From assembly GCA_038049695.1 (NCBI GenBank), contig CP142459.1:69432001-69496000 (forward strand): 64,000 nt of DNA, in the 5' to 3' direction. Of this stretch, positions 35,961-47,720 are shown piece after piece. How positions within the stretch are numbered: the stretch's first letter is position 1; every line of letters begins with the position of its first letter. Made by a program: the position numbers and the translations under genes. The notes below the pieces were generated by a model. It was not told the DNA's origin. It made no database searches and saw only the letters and a list, made by a program, of their open reading frames with translations. The DNA is from Cinnamomum chago. Lineage: Eukaryota > Streptophyta > Magnoliopsida > Laurales > Lauraceae.

Positions 35961-37930
35961 ATTTCCATACCTTTTATATGGTATTGTATTGTATTGTATT
36001 GTTCAACATATGGTTGATCCTTCTCTAGTTTGGTAATCCAGCCATGCTTGCATTGAATATGTATGTCTTGTTAGCTTTTGTACAAATAAGGTTCATGGTT
36101 TGAGAACCTAAGAATGAAACTTTCTGTGTGTCTATATTAAGTTTATTGTTAAAAATATAGGTGAATGATTGATTATAAAAGGTTAAGTATTCAAAGAAGC
36201 TCAAACCAAATCCTTAGATGCTCTCTGGGAGCCCATGTTTAGAAAAGTATTCAAAGGGTTCCAAACCTAATTGGGTCTAGCCCGAATTTGGCCTACTTAG
36301 GTAGAACCCAGACATCATTTGGGTCAGACAACCGAACCCAGATCCATGTTTAGGGACCAAAATCCTTGATGGACTAGTTCCAAGCATCGGGCTGTAAGTT
36401 CAGTGGAGTCTTACTATGCCTGTTTTGTATTTTATGTCTAGGGATTTGATCAAGTGCAATGAACCAATTGTTGCATGGGTGCAAACGAACCCTATGCCCA
36501 CCTGGGCCATGACAGTCACTGGGGAGGTGGGGGATGGAAAGAGCAATATTAAGATTTATCAGTGTGCAAACTATCAAAGCCATTTGATCATCCTAACCCC
36601 TCAATTAGTTTTAGGAGGTATCACTTTTTTCTTTTTTTATTTTTCAATCCGATGGTGAATAACAGATAGATGTATGTCAAATATGGATAAGTACTAATTC
36701 ATGAAGATGGTGAGGGTGGATCACAAGTGGGTCAGCTCACAACTTCATTGCTCCCATCCCACCGCACCAGAGCATTTACATATACACAGATATAAATAGA
36801 TATTATATGGTCTAGTATGTGAGAAAATTTATAGGGCCCCACCTCAATGTGTGCCAACCATGAAAGGAATGGGGGCAGGGGCGAAACCATGAATTTTATT
36901 TAGGGGGGGCCAAAGAAAAAAAAGACTTTAAACAAAATAACTTTTTTTTTTAATCTACATAGAAGAATTTGCTTCAATAAAACTTGTTCTCACATGATTA
37001 ATCACAAGAAAAATACCTTTTTTTTATATTTATCCATGGTAGATAAATTCTGATTGGATTAAAAATTTATGTAATAAGGGAAAAGTTTAAGGCATCTCAA
37101 AATAGGCCAAATCCTCGAGGATTTTGGCCCACTTTCATATTGATCACTTGCAAACAATTGTGAACAATACATCATGACAAATTCGTTTATTTTATTTATC
37201 AATTTGATGGCAGGCCATCTTTTATTAGAATGAATTCTTGCAAGGCTAAGAGGTGGGCCACTTACTTCAAACATTTTATCTTCATAAATATAACCCGATA
37301 AGGAACCTCACAAAATCTTCCTGAGTCAACTTTATAAATTTTTCATACTAATAATTTATATTTAGACAAAACATATTGTAATAAATTAAATAATATCCCT
37401 TAGCCCTTTTTTAAAAGACCCCGTTTGCTTCAAGATAGGATAGCTGAGAAGTGAGACAAAAGTCACTCCCTATCCATGCAAAATCTCAAAAGTGATATTG
37501 AGGTTTTTTTGGTACAACTAACTTGGTATGGTCATCATATATAAATTTGTGATTGAGAACCATATTTGAAATCTAAACCATTCAAAAACACCTTCCCACC
37601 AATTTTTATCAATTTAAAAGATTTTCCTCCACTTGGATTTATTATGAAAAAAAATCATAATAAAATGGGACATGAAACTAATTATTTTTTAATCTGCAGT
37701 GTATACAACTACGATTGGATTAGAAATTTATTTGATAAAAGAATACAGAGGCCGAGTAATTTTGAGTCGTTTGGATTTCATGTATGAACATAAGTGAGTG
37801 AGATTCACAATGATGCATCGTTCTCTACTATATGCACCAATTGTAAACTACTAAAGCAAATAAATTCCAGAGACGGGTTCTGTTCTTCTCAAACATACCT
37901 GCAACTTTTAGCAAAACCTCAAAAAAAAAA

Positions 37931-37962
<32 letters not shown>
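35961..37962. other. DUF247 3' flank, no gene recognised (copy A)
   Basis: The first part holds the likely 3' untranslated region (GTATTGTATTGTATTGTATT). The rest is AT-rich sequence shared with 54419-57419. The site AAGGAACCTCACAAA near 37301 is the empty site for the LINE present in copy B. Confidence 0.5.
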
Positions 37963-39421
37963 GAGGATTTTAGCGAAAAAATCCCCTTAGACTCATTGAA
38001 GATCAAAAGGGGCTTAGAAAGTCTCCATGCACTGCAGTGGTCCTAAATGCATGATTTGGTTTAGTTTTTTTTCAATTTTTCTGAGAGGGGATATCGTCTC
38101 TCATCTTGCCCTTTTAGAATTGATCAAAACCCAATTTCCCCATTTTTCATCTTCGTCATTTCCTTCACCTCTTCCATCGATCTCAACCCAACTGGTCTTA
38201 GGCGCTCCCGTCAATTGCAATTCTTCCTCTTCAAGCTCTTTTCACCTTCTAACAAGCACGTGAAGATCCTAGTTGTATTTTTCTTCTTCGTGACTCACAA
38301 CTTGTCGGATCTCAAGGAGTGTAAAACATGAAACCCTACCATATTCCACTATTGTGAAGTTTAATATGTGAGGTTTGGGTTTGAGATTGAGTTGGAGTTG
38401 GAGGAAGGAGAAGGAAGATGAAAAATGAGAGGACGAGGAAGGAAGAGGAGGAGGAAAAAGATGAAAAATGAGTGGAGGAGGAACGAAGAGGAGGAGGAGG
38501 AAGAAGAAAAATGAGCGGGGACAATTGCAGGTGAGCAGCGATATCCCCGCTCATGACAGATTTTTTTCCCAAGGATGAATACACTTATATGAGAGCTTAA
38601 CCTTTTATGTGAGGGGATATCCCCGCTCAATATATGAAATTTATATGTTATAAGCGGCTATATCCCTTCTCATGACAGATCTTCCCAAGGAATAAACTGG
38701 GAACTTAATCTTTTACGTGAGGGGATGTCTCCACTCAATATATGAAGCTTATATGCGATGAGCGGCGATATCTCCACCAATGACGGAGTTTTTCTAAAGG
38801 ATGAACACACTCATCTGAGAGCTGCACCTGTCATGAACGGGGATATCCCCACTCACCCGCAGTTATCCCTACTCTTATTTCTTCTTCTTCCTCCGCCACT
38901 CAATTTTCATCTTCTTCCTCCTCCTCTTCCTTCCTCATCCTCTCGTTTTTCATCTTCCTCCTGCTTCCTTCTTCCTCCAAGTCCAACTCAATCTCAAACC
39001 CAAATCCAAACCTCACATATTAAACATCACAATAGTGGAATAGGGTAGTGTTTCGTGTTCTACACTCCTTGATCTCCGAAGAGTTGTAGGTCACGAAGAG
39101 GAAAAATACAACTAGGATCTCCGTATGCTTGCTAGAAGGTGAAAAGAGGTGGAAGAGGAAGCATTGCAATCGACGGGGAGCGCCTACGACCAATTGGGTT
39201 GAGATCGATGGAGGAGGTGAGGGAAAGGAGGAAGATGAAAAATTGGGAAAATGGGTTTTGATCGATTGTAAAAGGGCAAGATGAGCGGCGATATCCCCTC
39301 TCAGGAAAACTGAAAAAACCCTAAACCAAATCAGGCCTGTAGGACCATTGCAGTGCATGGACACTTTCTAAGTCCCTTATGATCTTCAATGAGTTGAAGG
39401 GATTTTTTCGGTAAAATCCTC
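37963..39421. mobile_element. foldback element, copy A (1459 bp)
   Basis: The ends GAGGATTTTAGCGAAAAAAT and TTTTTTCGGTAAAATCCTC are inverted. Arms of about 400 bp are complementary, shown by the same peptide-like reading (MHC-GP ... FLRGDI) on the plus strand at 38027 and the minus strand at 39364. A further inner arm pair (about 38330-38560 and 38860-39040) continues the inversion. The centre has short palindromes of GAGCGGGGATATCCCCGCTC type. It sits in (TA)n. No transposase is seen. Long arms suggest a Mutator-like or foldback element. Confidence 0.85.
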
Positions 39422-40404
39422 ATATATATATATATTATTCGAAGACAGAGCTAGGTCAATATAATATAGGTATTTGTTCCAAGCCAATGATTTTAAAACA
39501 TTTACTTCCCATTGACATCTTCTTGTTTTTTTTTCCTTTTCCTTTATCACATGACCTAAATAATCCAGTAAACCTTTTAATATTTTATTAACAATGGGAC
39601 AGTGTGGTCTCATACTGATATCATGTGCCCTATTTAAACTTGGTGTCACAGTAACGTTTTTAAAGCCCAACAACTAATTATGTAGCTACCATTTTTAAGG
39701 ACTTAAGAGTCTTGTTTTTAATTTTTCACAATGTCACATTTGCAATAGAATAGTGGAAGACAAACGATAAAAAAAGAAGAAAATAGAAAGACCCAGGAAA
39801 TCTGGATCCATCAATAAATAGTGGAAAATTAAAAAAAGGCCGAAAGACCCATGCAATCCTGATCCATATGAGAATCACTTGAGGGTAGCCATGTAAGACC
39901 ATCAGTTGAGCCTACCTTTGAACCCCAAATCACTCAAAATCATAACCCTTTCATGTGTTTCCACCCATAGGAAGTTGGTCCACCATCCCACTTCTAAAAC
40001 ACACATTCTTACTCCCTTTGCAATTTAAATTTTAAGCATATGCATTACACATCACCAATGGAAGAGGTGCCTTGGATGAGACCATATATCAAATTTGGGG
40101 TCAATCAGATGCATCTAACCCCTTCATTCGTGGCCCACAAATTTAATGTATTTATATTGAAGGAGAAAACTTGACCATTGATCCAACGGTCCAATCCATT
40201 TGGATAAGGTAAAATTCAATGGGTCTAGTGTATTGAAGGGGGTTCCATGTGTGTGGATAGTTTGGATGTGTTATAAAGTCAACCCTATTATGCTATGGTG
40301 AGGGATGGATGCACATGCATATTTCTATATATATATATATTTATCTCTCATATAAGGTGAGAGATATCTTTCATAGGAGCATTGCCATATATATATATAT
40401 ATAT
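39422..40404. other. unassigned AT-rich sequence (copy A)
   Basis: Shared with 58856-59853. No protein motif. The last 80 bp contain short (TA)n tracts and a partial hairpin (TATCTCTCATATAAGGTGAG). Confidence 0.4.
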
Positions 40405-40577
40405 GGGAGGTGCTCTTATGAGAGACACTCTCACCAAGTTGGTGAGAGATGGGTGGGGGTCCTCATATTTATGTTGGGGGTCTTTGCATTTAAGTTTATG
40501 AGAGTGGATATGGAAGTGAGGGCCTCCACCCATCTCTCACCAACTTGGTGAGAGCGTCTCTCAGAGGAGCATCTCCC
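40405..40577. mobile_element. MITE-like hairpin 1 in (TA)n, copy A (173 bp)
   Basis: GGGAGGTGCTCTTATGAGAG and its imperfect inverse CTCTCAGAGGAGCATCTCCC bound the unit. The inner arms CACCAAGTTGGTGAGAGATG pair with CATCTCTCACCAACTTGGTG. Both sides are (TA)n, as in Micron-type MITEs that target TA microsatellites. Confidence 0.75.
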
Positions 40578-40589
40578 ATATATATATAT

Positions 40590-40747
40590 GGGAGATGCTC
40601 CTCTGAGAGACGCTCTCACCTTACTATGAGAGATAGGGGTGCGGGCCCTCACTACCATATCCAATGCCAACAACTTAAATGTAAGGGCCACTACCCCTAG
40701 CCCTATCTCTCATAATAAGGTGAGGGATCCTCTCACAGGAGCACCTC
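40590..40747. mobile_element. MITE-like hairpin 2 in (TA)n, copy A (158 bp)
   Basis: GGGAGATGCTCCTCTGAGAG pairs with CTCTCACAGGAGCACCTC. The inner arms are CACCTTACTATGAGAGATAG and CTATCTCTCATAATAAGGTG. It is separated from hairpin 1 by 12 bp of TA repeat and flanked by (TA)n on the right. Confidence 0.75.
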
Positions 40748-40794
40748 AAATATATATATATATAAAGAAATGTTCAAGTGCATCTATCCCTCAC

Positions 40795-41299
40795 TGTGAC
40801 GCCCCGGAGTCCCACATTGACTATAGAGAGGAAAGTGAATGGGGTTATATATAAGAGCTTACACCCTTGCCTTGCATGAGGCATTTTCATGGGTTGAGGC
40901 CCATCAGAAGCAAAACCGTGAGGCCCGTGGGCCAAGGCGGACAATAATATGCATGCGCGAAGGGTGGGGCGTTATAAATGGTATCAGAGCCAACTCTCGA
41001 CTAGTTCGAGTGTATGTCCCCTACCGTGGTCTGGTGCAAGTGGGCGGGTCTCCATGTGGGCGGGCCAAGAGGGCTGGCAAGCTATAGAGACTGGCAGGCT
41101 ACTGCACAGGGACGTGCAGCCTTAAGGGGGGTGGATTGTGATGCCCCGGAGTCTACATTGACTATAGAGAGGAAACTGAATGGGGTTATATATAAGAGCT
41201 TAGACCCTTACCTTGCATGAGGCCCATCAGAAGCAAAACCGTGAGGCCCGTGGGCCAAAGCGGACAATATCATGCATGTGTGAAGGGTGGGGCATTACA
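40795..41299 (+). mobile_element. TRIM (miniature LTR retrotransposon), 505 bp
   Basis: The 5' LTR (40795-40976) starts TGTGACGCCCCGGAG. The primer site TGGTATCAGAGCCA is at 40979. A 145-bp non-coding centre ends in the purine tract AAGGGGGGTGGAT. The 3' LTR (41137-41299) ends GGGGCATTACA. The flanks are CTCAC on both sides (40790-40794 and 41300-41304), and copy B has a single CTCAC at 60246-60250. The 3' LTR lacks about 18 bp present in the 5' LTR. There is no coding capacity, as expected for a TRIM. Confidence 0.95.
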
Positions 41300-41304
41300 C
41301 TCAC

Positions 41305-42880
41305 CATAGGGTGAGGGATGCTTCCATAAATGAAAATTTTCAAGTACAAAAGGAGGATTTCAAGTACATAGAGTGAAGTACAAAAGGGGGATTCATGTGC
41401 AAAAAAAGGAAAGTGCCCTCACCCTATGGTGAGGGATGGATGCAGTTGAAACTTTTCCATATGGGCACCCTATGGTGAGGGATGGATGCACTTGAAACTT
41501 TCCCATATACATATACATATATAGGTCTGGCTCATAGGTTTACTAATTTTGAATAGTTAGGATTTCAGTGTTGGGTCTTCCTGATGGATTCACAAATTTC
41601 AATGTTGGGTCTGCCTAATGGATCCATAAGTTTGGCCTTATAGGATCCAGATTCAGCCATCCAGCTTATCTAATAATCAAGTGTTTTAGAGATGATCAAT
41701 TTGAAGTCTTAGATGGTTAACATGTAAATTGGAGTATTATTGTTAATGGTTTGGATTTAAGAAGGTGGGCATGAGATTCGATTAAATGGAGAAAGAGAGA
41801 GAAAGGAGATCACTGATTCTGGTCACAGCTTAACTAGATAGAGACACGATAATGTGTGCATAAGAATGTGAGTCCTAGATTCAAAATAGAGGTCATCTTT
41901 GTTATATCTATTTGAATATAATTAGAATGTTGGATAAATTTGAACGGTAGAATATAAAATACGTTTTAATTAAATTTGAATAAGAGTTATGGCTACACTA
42001 GATTTCTGGTTGTATGGGAAGTGAACATAGTTGAAGTTATATAAAAAGGAAGAGTTTAGAATTTTTATGTGGATAGTGATCTATGATGGGCTGGGCATGG
42101 TTCTTCCCTATTCGCTTCTTTAGTAATTTTGTTTAGTTTTGTTTAATTCAAACATCCTCACTAGGCCACACTTCCAAGCTTGATCTCTTTATTTTTTTTT
42201 TCAATTTAAATGATTGTATTTTTCATGCTTCAATATTAATTAGAACGATCTTATCTATTAATATTCCACCTATTTTAATAGACTTCAAAAGAGCAAGAGG
42301 TGATGGTGATGGTTTCTAAAAGTGATAACTAGTGCTATGGTCGTTTTCGCAAGATATCAAATATTTATTTTAGAATTAAAGCCTTGCATTTTTATTGTAT
42401 GCCTAGAACATACTATCAGGAGAAAGTGTTAAATATGCTTCATCTATAGCTGAGTAAATTTTACTTATAATATAAAAACAGATTTGAATTAGATTTTAAA
42501 TGTTTTAATTAGAGCTATGTGTAAATTATATTTGTACTTTATCTCATTCTCTTTTGTATGATTAGGGATATTTAGTTGCGAAATGAACATGATCAAATTT
42601 TGTTAAAAATTAGCATTAAGATTTCTGAACCATTCTCTCTTTTATTAGCCAATCCACCAGTAGATATGTTAGTAAGGCACCATCCTTCTACATAAACAAC
42701 CAAACATTAATCCATGTAGCACACATTGATCATGGTGAGGGACTAAAGTGTATAGAACACATGGCGTAAGGTGGACACATGATTTTCAATGGCGGAAGGC
42801 GGGGCGGGGCGGGGCGGATGAGGACCGTGATGCTTTTTTTTCCTTTTGTTTTGGTAGACCAACAAAGAGGCTGGGACCCA
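41305..42880. other. unassigned sequence (copy A)
   Basis: Contains repeated TGGTGAGGGATGGATGCA-type strings near 41430-41500, with the inverse CCCTCACCATAGGGTGAGGG at the TRIM site. Otherwise AT-rich without protein motifs. Shared with 60251-61815. Confidence 0.4.
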
Positions 42881-42886
42881 TGACAC

Positions 42887-43031
42887 AACTCACACATGTG
42901 AGGTTATGGGAACTCACATATGACTCACACATGTGAGGTGATGGAAACTCACACATTCGAGGAGACATAGATACTACTCACATATGTGAGAAGAATAACC
43001 ACAACTCACATGTGTGAGGTAATAAAACTCA
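42887..43031. repeat. cluster of CTCACATGTGAG-type palindromes (copy A)
   Basis: Four palindromes or near-palindromes of form CTCACAYRTGTGAG and several half sites occur in about 145 bp, each with a CACATGTG or CACATATG core. They are spaced by about 25-40 bp. A second copy is at 61820-61931. Confidence 0.8.
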
Positions 43032-43131
43032 CATATGCAAAGAAGGAGGAGGCAGTGTATGAACCTAAGACCTCCCAATGAGAACTAGGACTCCTTACTC
43101 TTAGGTAAGGAGCCATTCTCGATGGCCATGA

Positions 43132-43337
43132 TGTTATTGTCTAATATAGAAAGGAGAGATTAAGAGAAAGAAGATTAGGGAGAGAAGAGAGAGCCTTTTT
43201 GTTTATCTCATTAACTAAGTACACATACAATAGGGATATGCCTATTTATAGGCAAAGTAACTTCATAAGAGAGGAATCCTAATCTAACCCTAACTCATCT
43301 TAAGTGGGCATCCACTCAAGATCTATATCTTATAACA
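43132..43337 (-). repeat. 3' LTR of minus-strand copia 3 (copy A)
   Basis: Starts TGTTATTGTC and ends TCTTATAACA on the plus strand. It contains a TATTTATAGGC string and matches 62042-62247 at the same length. Confidence 0.85.
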
Positions 43338-43339
43338 CT

Positions 43340-45351
43340 CCCCCTTGAATGACCACCATTCAAAGACAGTTATCTCATAAAAAAACCTTACTAAGGAAAA
43401 CCCAGTCGAAAAAAACGAAAGCGATTGGAAAAAGAGTATAACATTCTTCAAGATCATTGAATTGCTGTTGGACGTGCATAATGCGGCATCATTACCTTAA
43501 CTAGGAAAATCCAGTGGGATAAAACCTAGAGAAGGAAAAAGAGTACAACGCATAAATGTCCATGGGTAGTATACTGCAGGATGCTCCCTGATAAACCACT
43601 CCCCTTGATGATAACAACCATTTACATAGTTTGATTATGAACTCTATGCATGCAAATCTCATATGCAAACTTTTGGAATACTGATTTTGACAAAGAGTTG
43701 GTAAACAGGTCAGCTAGATTAGTACTCGAACGAACTTGCTTGACTTCAATTTCATTGTTCTTCTAAAGTTTATGAGTGAAGAAGAACTTCGGCGCTATAT
43801 GCTTAGTCTTGTCTCCTTTAGTGAACCCTTATCGAATTTGTCTTATGCATGCTTCATTATCTTCATAGATAATATTTGGGATACCTGCAATAGAAGGTAA
43901 TTGACAAGAACTACGAACATGCTGAATCAAAGATTTTAGTCATACACATTCCCTACTGTCTTCATAAAGAACCAAAACCTCAGCATGGTTGGAGGAAGTA
44001 GCTACCAAAGTCTGTTTAGTAGAATGCCAAGAAATGACGGCATTACAATTTAGAAACAGATAACCTGTCTGTGATCGACCCTTATCAGGATCAGAGAGAT
44101 AACTTAAATTTGCATATCCTACAAAACTAGAATCTTTATGATCATAAGAATAAAATATTCCTAAATCAGTTGTTCCACGCAGATATCGTATGATGTGTTT
44201 AATACCAATCTATTGCCTTTGAGTTTGTGCGGAGCTATACCTGGCAAGTAGATTCAGAGAAAATGCAATATCTGGTATAGTGCATTGTGCCAAGTACATC
44301 AAGGCTCCAATAACACTTAAGTATGGTACTTCGGGGTCCAATACCTTTTCATTTTCCTCGATGGGACGGTATGGATCTTTCTTTATATCAAGAGACCAGA
44401 CAACCTTGTGGGTACTTAATGGGTGTGCCTTGTCCATACCAAATCGTTTTAAAACCTTCTCGGTATAATTAGATTGATGGACCAAAATCCCATTATGCAA
44501 TCCGAGACAGAATCTCATTTTTCCAAGGTCTTTCATTTCAAATTCTTTGTTTAAATAATCAGCAGGTTCTTTGAGCTATTCTGGAGTCCCTATCAAATTT
44601 ATATCATCCAAATAAACTGGTCATATTGCAAATCTCTTCAAGAACTTCTTTATAAATAGACACTGGCAAATGAGATCTTTTTCATATCCCCTATTAGACA
44701 AGTATTCACTAAGACGATTGTACCACATTCTTCCGGATTGCTTCGGGCCGTACAATGATCGCCTTAATTGGATTGAGTACGTACTCCTTAGCTTTGCTTC
44801 AGGCAAAGGAAATCCTTCCGAGATTTTCATGTGAATTTCTATGTCTAAGTCCCCATATAAGTAAGCAGTTACAACATCCATGAGTCTCATTTCTAGATTT
44901 TGAGAAACTGCTAAACTTATCAAATATCTAAATGTCGTTATATGCATACAGGGGAGTATGTTTCCTCATAATCAATCACATGTTTCTGCAGGAAACCTTG
45001 TGCCACTAATCGCGCCTTATATCTGGTAATTTTATTTAGCTCATTCATTTTTCTTACAAACACCCACTTGTAACCTATAGGGTTGGGTTTGTACTATAGG
45101 TCCGAACACACTACGTTTGTTGAGAGACTCTAACTCTGTCTTGATAGCACTTTCCGTTGTGGACAATCATTTCTTTGTCGACATTCATTTATAGAATGTG
45201 GTTTTGTGTCCCAATCATCATCATCATTTTCCATGTCTTCATTATTTTGTCCTTGAGGGGGCAAGGGCTTATTTCTAACTCGACATGGGCTGCCTGGGAC
45301 CCAATTATTAATTGAATTTAAGAGGTTGCTTGGCAAGTTTTCGCATTCCAA
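43340..45351 (-). pseudogene. pol: copia 3 pol remnant (copy A)
   Basis: Minus-strand fragments: 45130-45351 (pre-RT linker); 44621-44947 with MRLMDVVTAYLYGDLDIEIH, the RT block that binds next to the active site, and SLYGPKQSGRMWYNRLSEYL; and 44210-44536 with MKDLGKMRFCLGL and YLSVIGALMYLAQCTIPDIA. Stops and gaps separate them and the YVDD region is damaged. RNase H (44210 down to 43340) is only traceable in pieces. Confidence 0.88.
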
Positions 45352-46859
45352 TTAAGGGGGTGACTCCCCCAAAAGCTAGTATGTAGGTCCACCCTTGCAA
45401 GGGCGGACCAGGATATCTAGCCGGGTGGCCAATGTAAAAGAAATATTGAGAAAGGGGCAAATGTAAGAAGCACATATTAATTATAAACATCTACAAGGGT
45501 TCTATGAAAATGTTAACTTTTTTCCGCGTAAAGTAGAGCTTCAGCCTAGACACTTGTACCTGGGTCCACCCCTGACCCTTGTGTGGCATGAGGAGGAGCT
45601 CACTAGTCTAAACCTACATAAGAAGGTTATGCAGGTGAATTAGATTAGATATGTTCTAAGATGTCGGTCGATTTCGGAAATTTTGGTGGATTCCGGCCGA
45701 TTTCGGTGGATTTGGGAAATTTTTCCCAAAATGATTTCTAAAAAAGGACTTGTTGCAAAAAAAAAAAAAAAAAAAAAATTCTTGAACACCCCAACCCATA
45801 CCCTAAGCCCTCTTTCAAGCATAAATAATGGAATAAATAAGAAGAAGAAGAATGATTTAGCTTAAAATAAATCCCTTAATCAAATTCCACTTAAAATAAG
45901 TCCCTCATCAAATTTCTTCATGTGTGTGTCTATATATATATATATATTTATATTTATATTTTTTCCAAAACATAAGTCCGAAAAGTTTCACTAAGATTTC
46001 CAAATTGGACGAGATTATTCATTTGGGAGGGCAAACCGAAACGGCGTCCGAAACGAAATTCACAACTATGGTCTGTCATATTTAATAATCGACTATTCCT
46101 CCTAGTATGTGAAGTCCTTGCCTCCCCCATAAATCAAGCTTTTACGTGTGCAAGTGACCTCAAGAAGAGAGTGCGAATTCGAAACTGCAACCTCTGGTTG
46201 CTGAGCACTTGTCCTAGCCAATTGCGTTGCCCCTTTAAAAAGTCCCCTTTTTTTTTTTTTGTTAAATCTTCAAAGAGACAAACATTTGTTAATATAAAAA
46301 AGTAGGTATTAAGTTGTAACTACTTAAATGGTTATTATGAAGGTTAAAATGCTAGCCCAGTTTTCACCTTCAGGATTCCCACATGTTAGAAGTAGAAACC
46401 CCAAATTAAAGATGGGTCGGTTTTCCCTGTATCCGGATTCCCTCAAGGTTTAAAAAAACCCAGAAGGCTATATACCACCAGATGCAGTCCGCTGTGTTGG
46501 CACTTGGCCCATTGTAAATATGTTGTACATGCAGTAAAAAGTTTTGAAAACTGTCTTCCTAGAAAATATGGTTTCAACGATAACCATCCAATTTGATTGT
46601 CAACCCAAGATATGTTCTAGCTTAGATCACATGTTAATTTTTGGGGGATTCGGCGAGAGGTCCCTCAACATTTCACTTTATTGCCTTAAGTCCACAATCC
46701 TTTTTTATAGTGTGAAAGGTCATTTTTCCAAATTTGAAAGCCTAAAGTGTCTAATTTACCATTTCTTCAAATCATATCCCATGATTAGTGGGATAAGCCA
46801 TTAATAATGGTCAACTACCATTAAATTAGTCATGATTAATAAATTTCCACTAATGAGAT
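45352..46859. other. unassigned sequence with a hAT-like terminus
   Basis: No gene recognised. Bases about 45950-46073 end CGTCCGAAACGAAATTCACAACTATG. They resemble the right end of the hAT-like element at 26325-27618 (GTGTCCGAAACGAACTTGACAACTATG), so a truncated relative ends here. A matching left end was not found. A poly-A tract lies at 45757-45778. Confidence 0.5.
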
Positions 46860-47720
46860 TTTCAAATAAAGTTCAAAAAACAAGAAACAAATTTCAAATA
46901 AATTTCTAAAAATGAAATAAATTTCAAAAACGCAAATAAATTTCAAAAGATCCAAATAAATTTCAAAAGATGTAAATAAAATTAAAAAAACAAAATTAAA
47001 CTCTAAAAAAATAAAAACTAATTTCAAAAAATACAAATAAATTTCAAAAACATAAATAAAATTCAAAAGATCCAAATAAATTTCAAAAGATGTAAATAAA
47101 ATTAAAAAAACAAAATTAAACTCTAAAAAAATAGAAACTAATTTCAAAAAATACAAATAAATTTGAAATAACGCAAATAAATTTCAAAAAATGCTATAAT
47201 ATCAAAAGAACATAGAGAAATTTAAAAAGATGCAAATAAATTTCAAAAAATCTAAAAATTTTCAAAAGATGAAAATCAATTTAAAAAGACGCAAATAATT
47301 TTCAAAAGATGAAAATCAATTTTAAAAGATCCAAATAAATTTCAAGAAAGTGTAAATAAATTTAGAAAAAGGCCAATACATTTGCCACAAACTCGGATAA
47401 ATTTGTCCAAACTCAGATAAATTTGTCCCATATCTCAGATAAATTAGCCAAAACTCAAATAGATTTGTCCATAACGTAAAGAAATTTATTTTAGAACTCA
47501 GATAAATTTGCAAAAAACTCAGATAAATTTGTTTAGATTTCAGCTAAATTTGTCCAGAACTCAGATAAATTTGTTCCAGAACTCAGATAAATTTCCAAAA
47601 TGAAAATAAATTTGTTAGAAACTCATATAAAATTTCCAAAAACTCAGTTAAATTTGTCGGGAACTTATATATATTTGCCAAAAACACAGATAAATTTCTA
47701 AAAAACTCAGATAAATTTGC
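46860..47720. repeat. AT-rich degenerate short-repeat field
   Basis: Dozens of degenerate units built on AAATAAATTTCAAAA occur at 46860-47350. They grade into AACTCAGATAAATTTGTCC-type units at about 47390-47720. Within it, 46920-47040 and 47040-47160 are near-identical 120-bp direct copies. Confidence 0.88.

Larger units (their letters stand above)
26118..45095 (+). repeat. segmental duplication, copy A
   Basis: Matches 52790-64000 in order once the copy-specific insertions are removed. The common left border is at AATTATGAAGCGTCC. To its left, copy A is DUF247-type upstream sequence and copy B is unrelated. Homology still runs at the right edge of the window, so the true right border is unknown. 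In the gene stretch 29990-30710 I count about 16 substitutions in about 720 bp against copy B (about 2.2%). Confidence 0.93.
43132..45351 (-). mobile_element. degraded Ty1-copia element, 3' part (copy A)
   Basis: Read on the minus strand, reverse transcriptase and RNase H-side fragments run towards a 206-bp LTR at 43132-43337, bounded by TGTTAT and ATAACA. The LTR is preceded by the purine tract AAGGGGGAG. Coding similarity stops near 45351, so the 5' half is missing in this copy. Confidence 0.88.

Noticed and set aside
38027-38263. Open frame (MHCSGPKCMIWF...) also found on the opposite strand at 39364 and in the second copy at 57485
   Set aside because: The repeated reading is caused by the inverted arms of the foldback element and its duplication. 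No protein motif is present.
40839-41220. Open frames of 68-82 codons in the TRIM
   Set aside because: They run across LTR, primer site and purine tract and have no gag or pol motif.
42748-42936. 62-codon frame kept in both duplicated copies (61676)
   Set aside because: Its preservation is explained by the recent duplication. It overlaps the palindrome cluster and differs in length between the copies.
46836-47156. 106-codon minus-strand frame rich in Phe, Leu and Ile
   Set aside because: It is a by-product of the AT-rich short-repeat field. The sequence is periodic, not protein-like.
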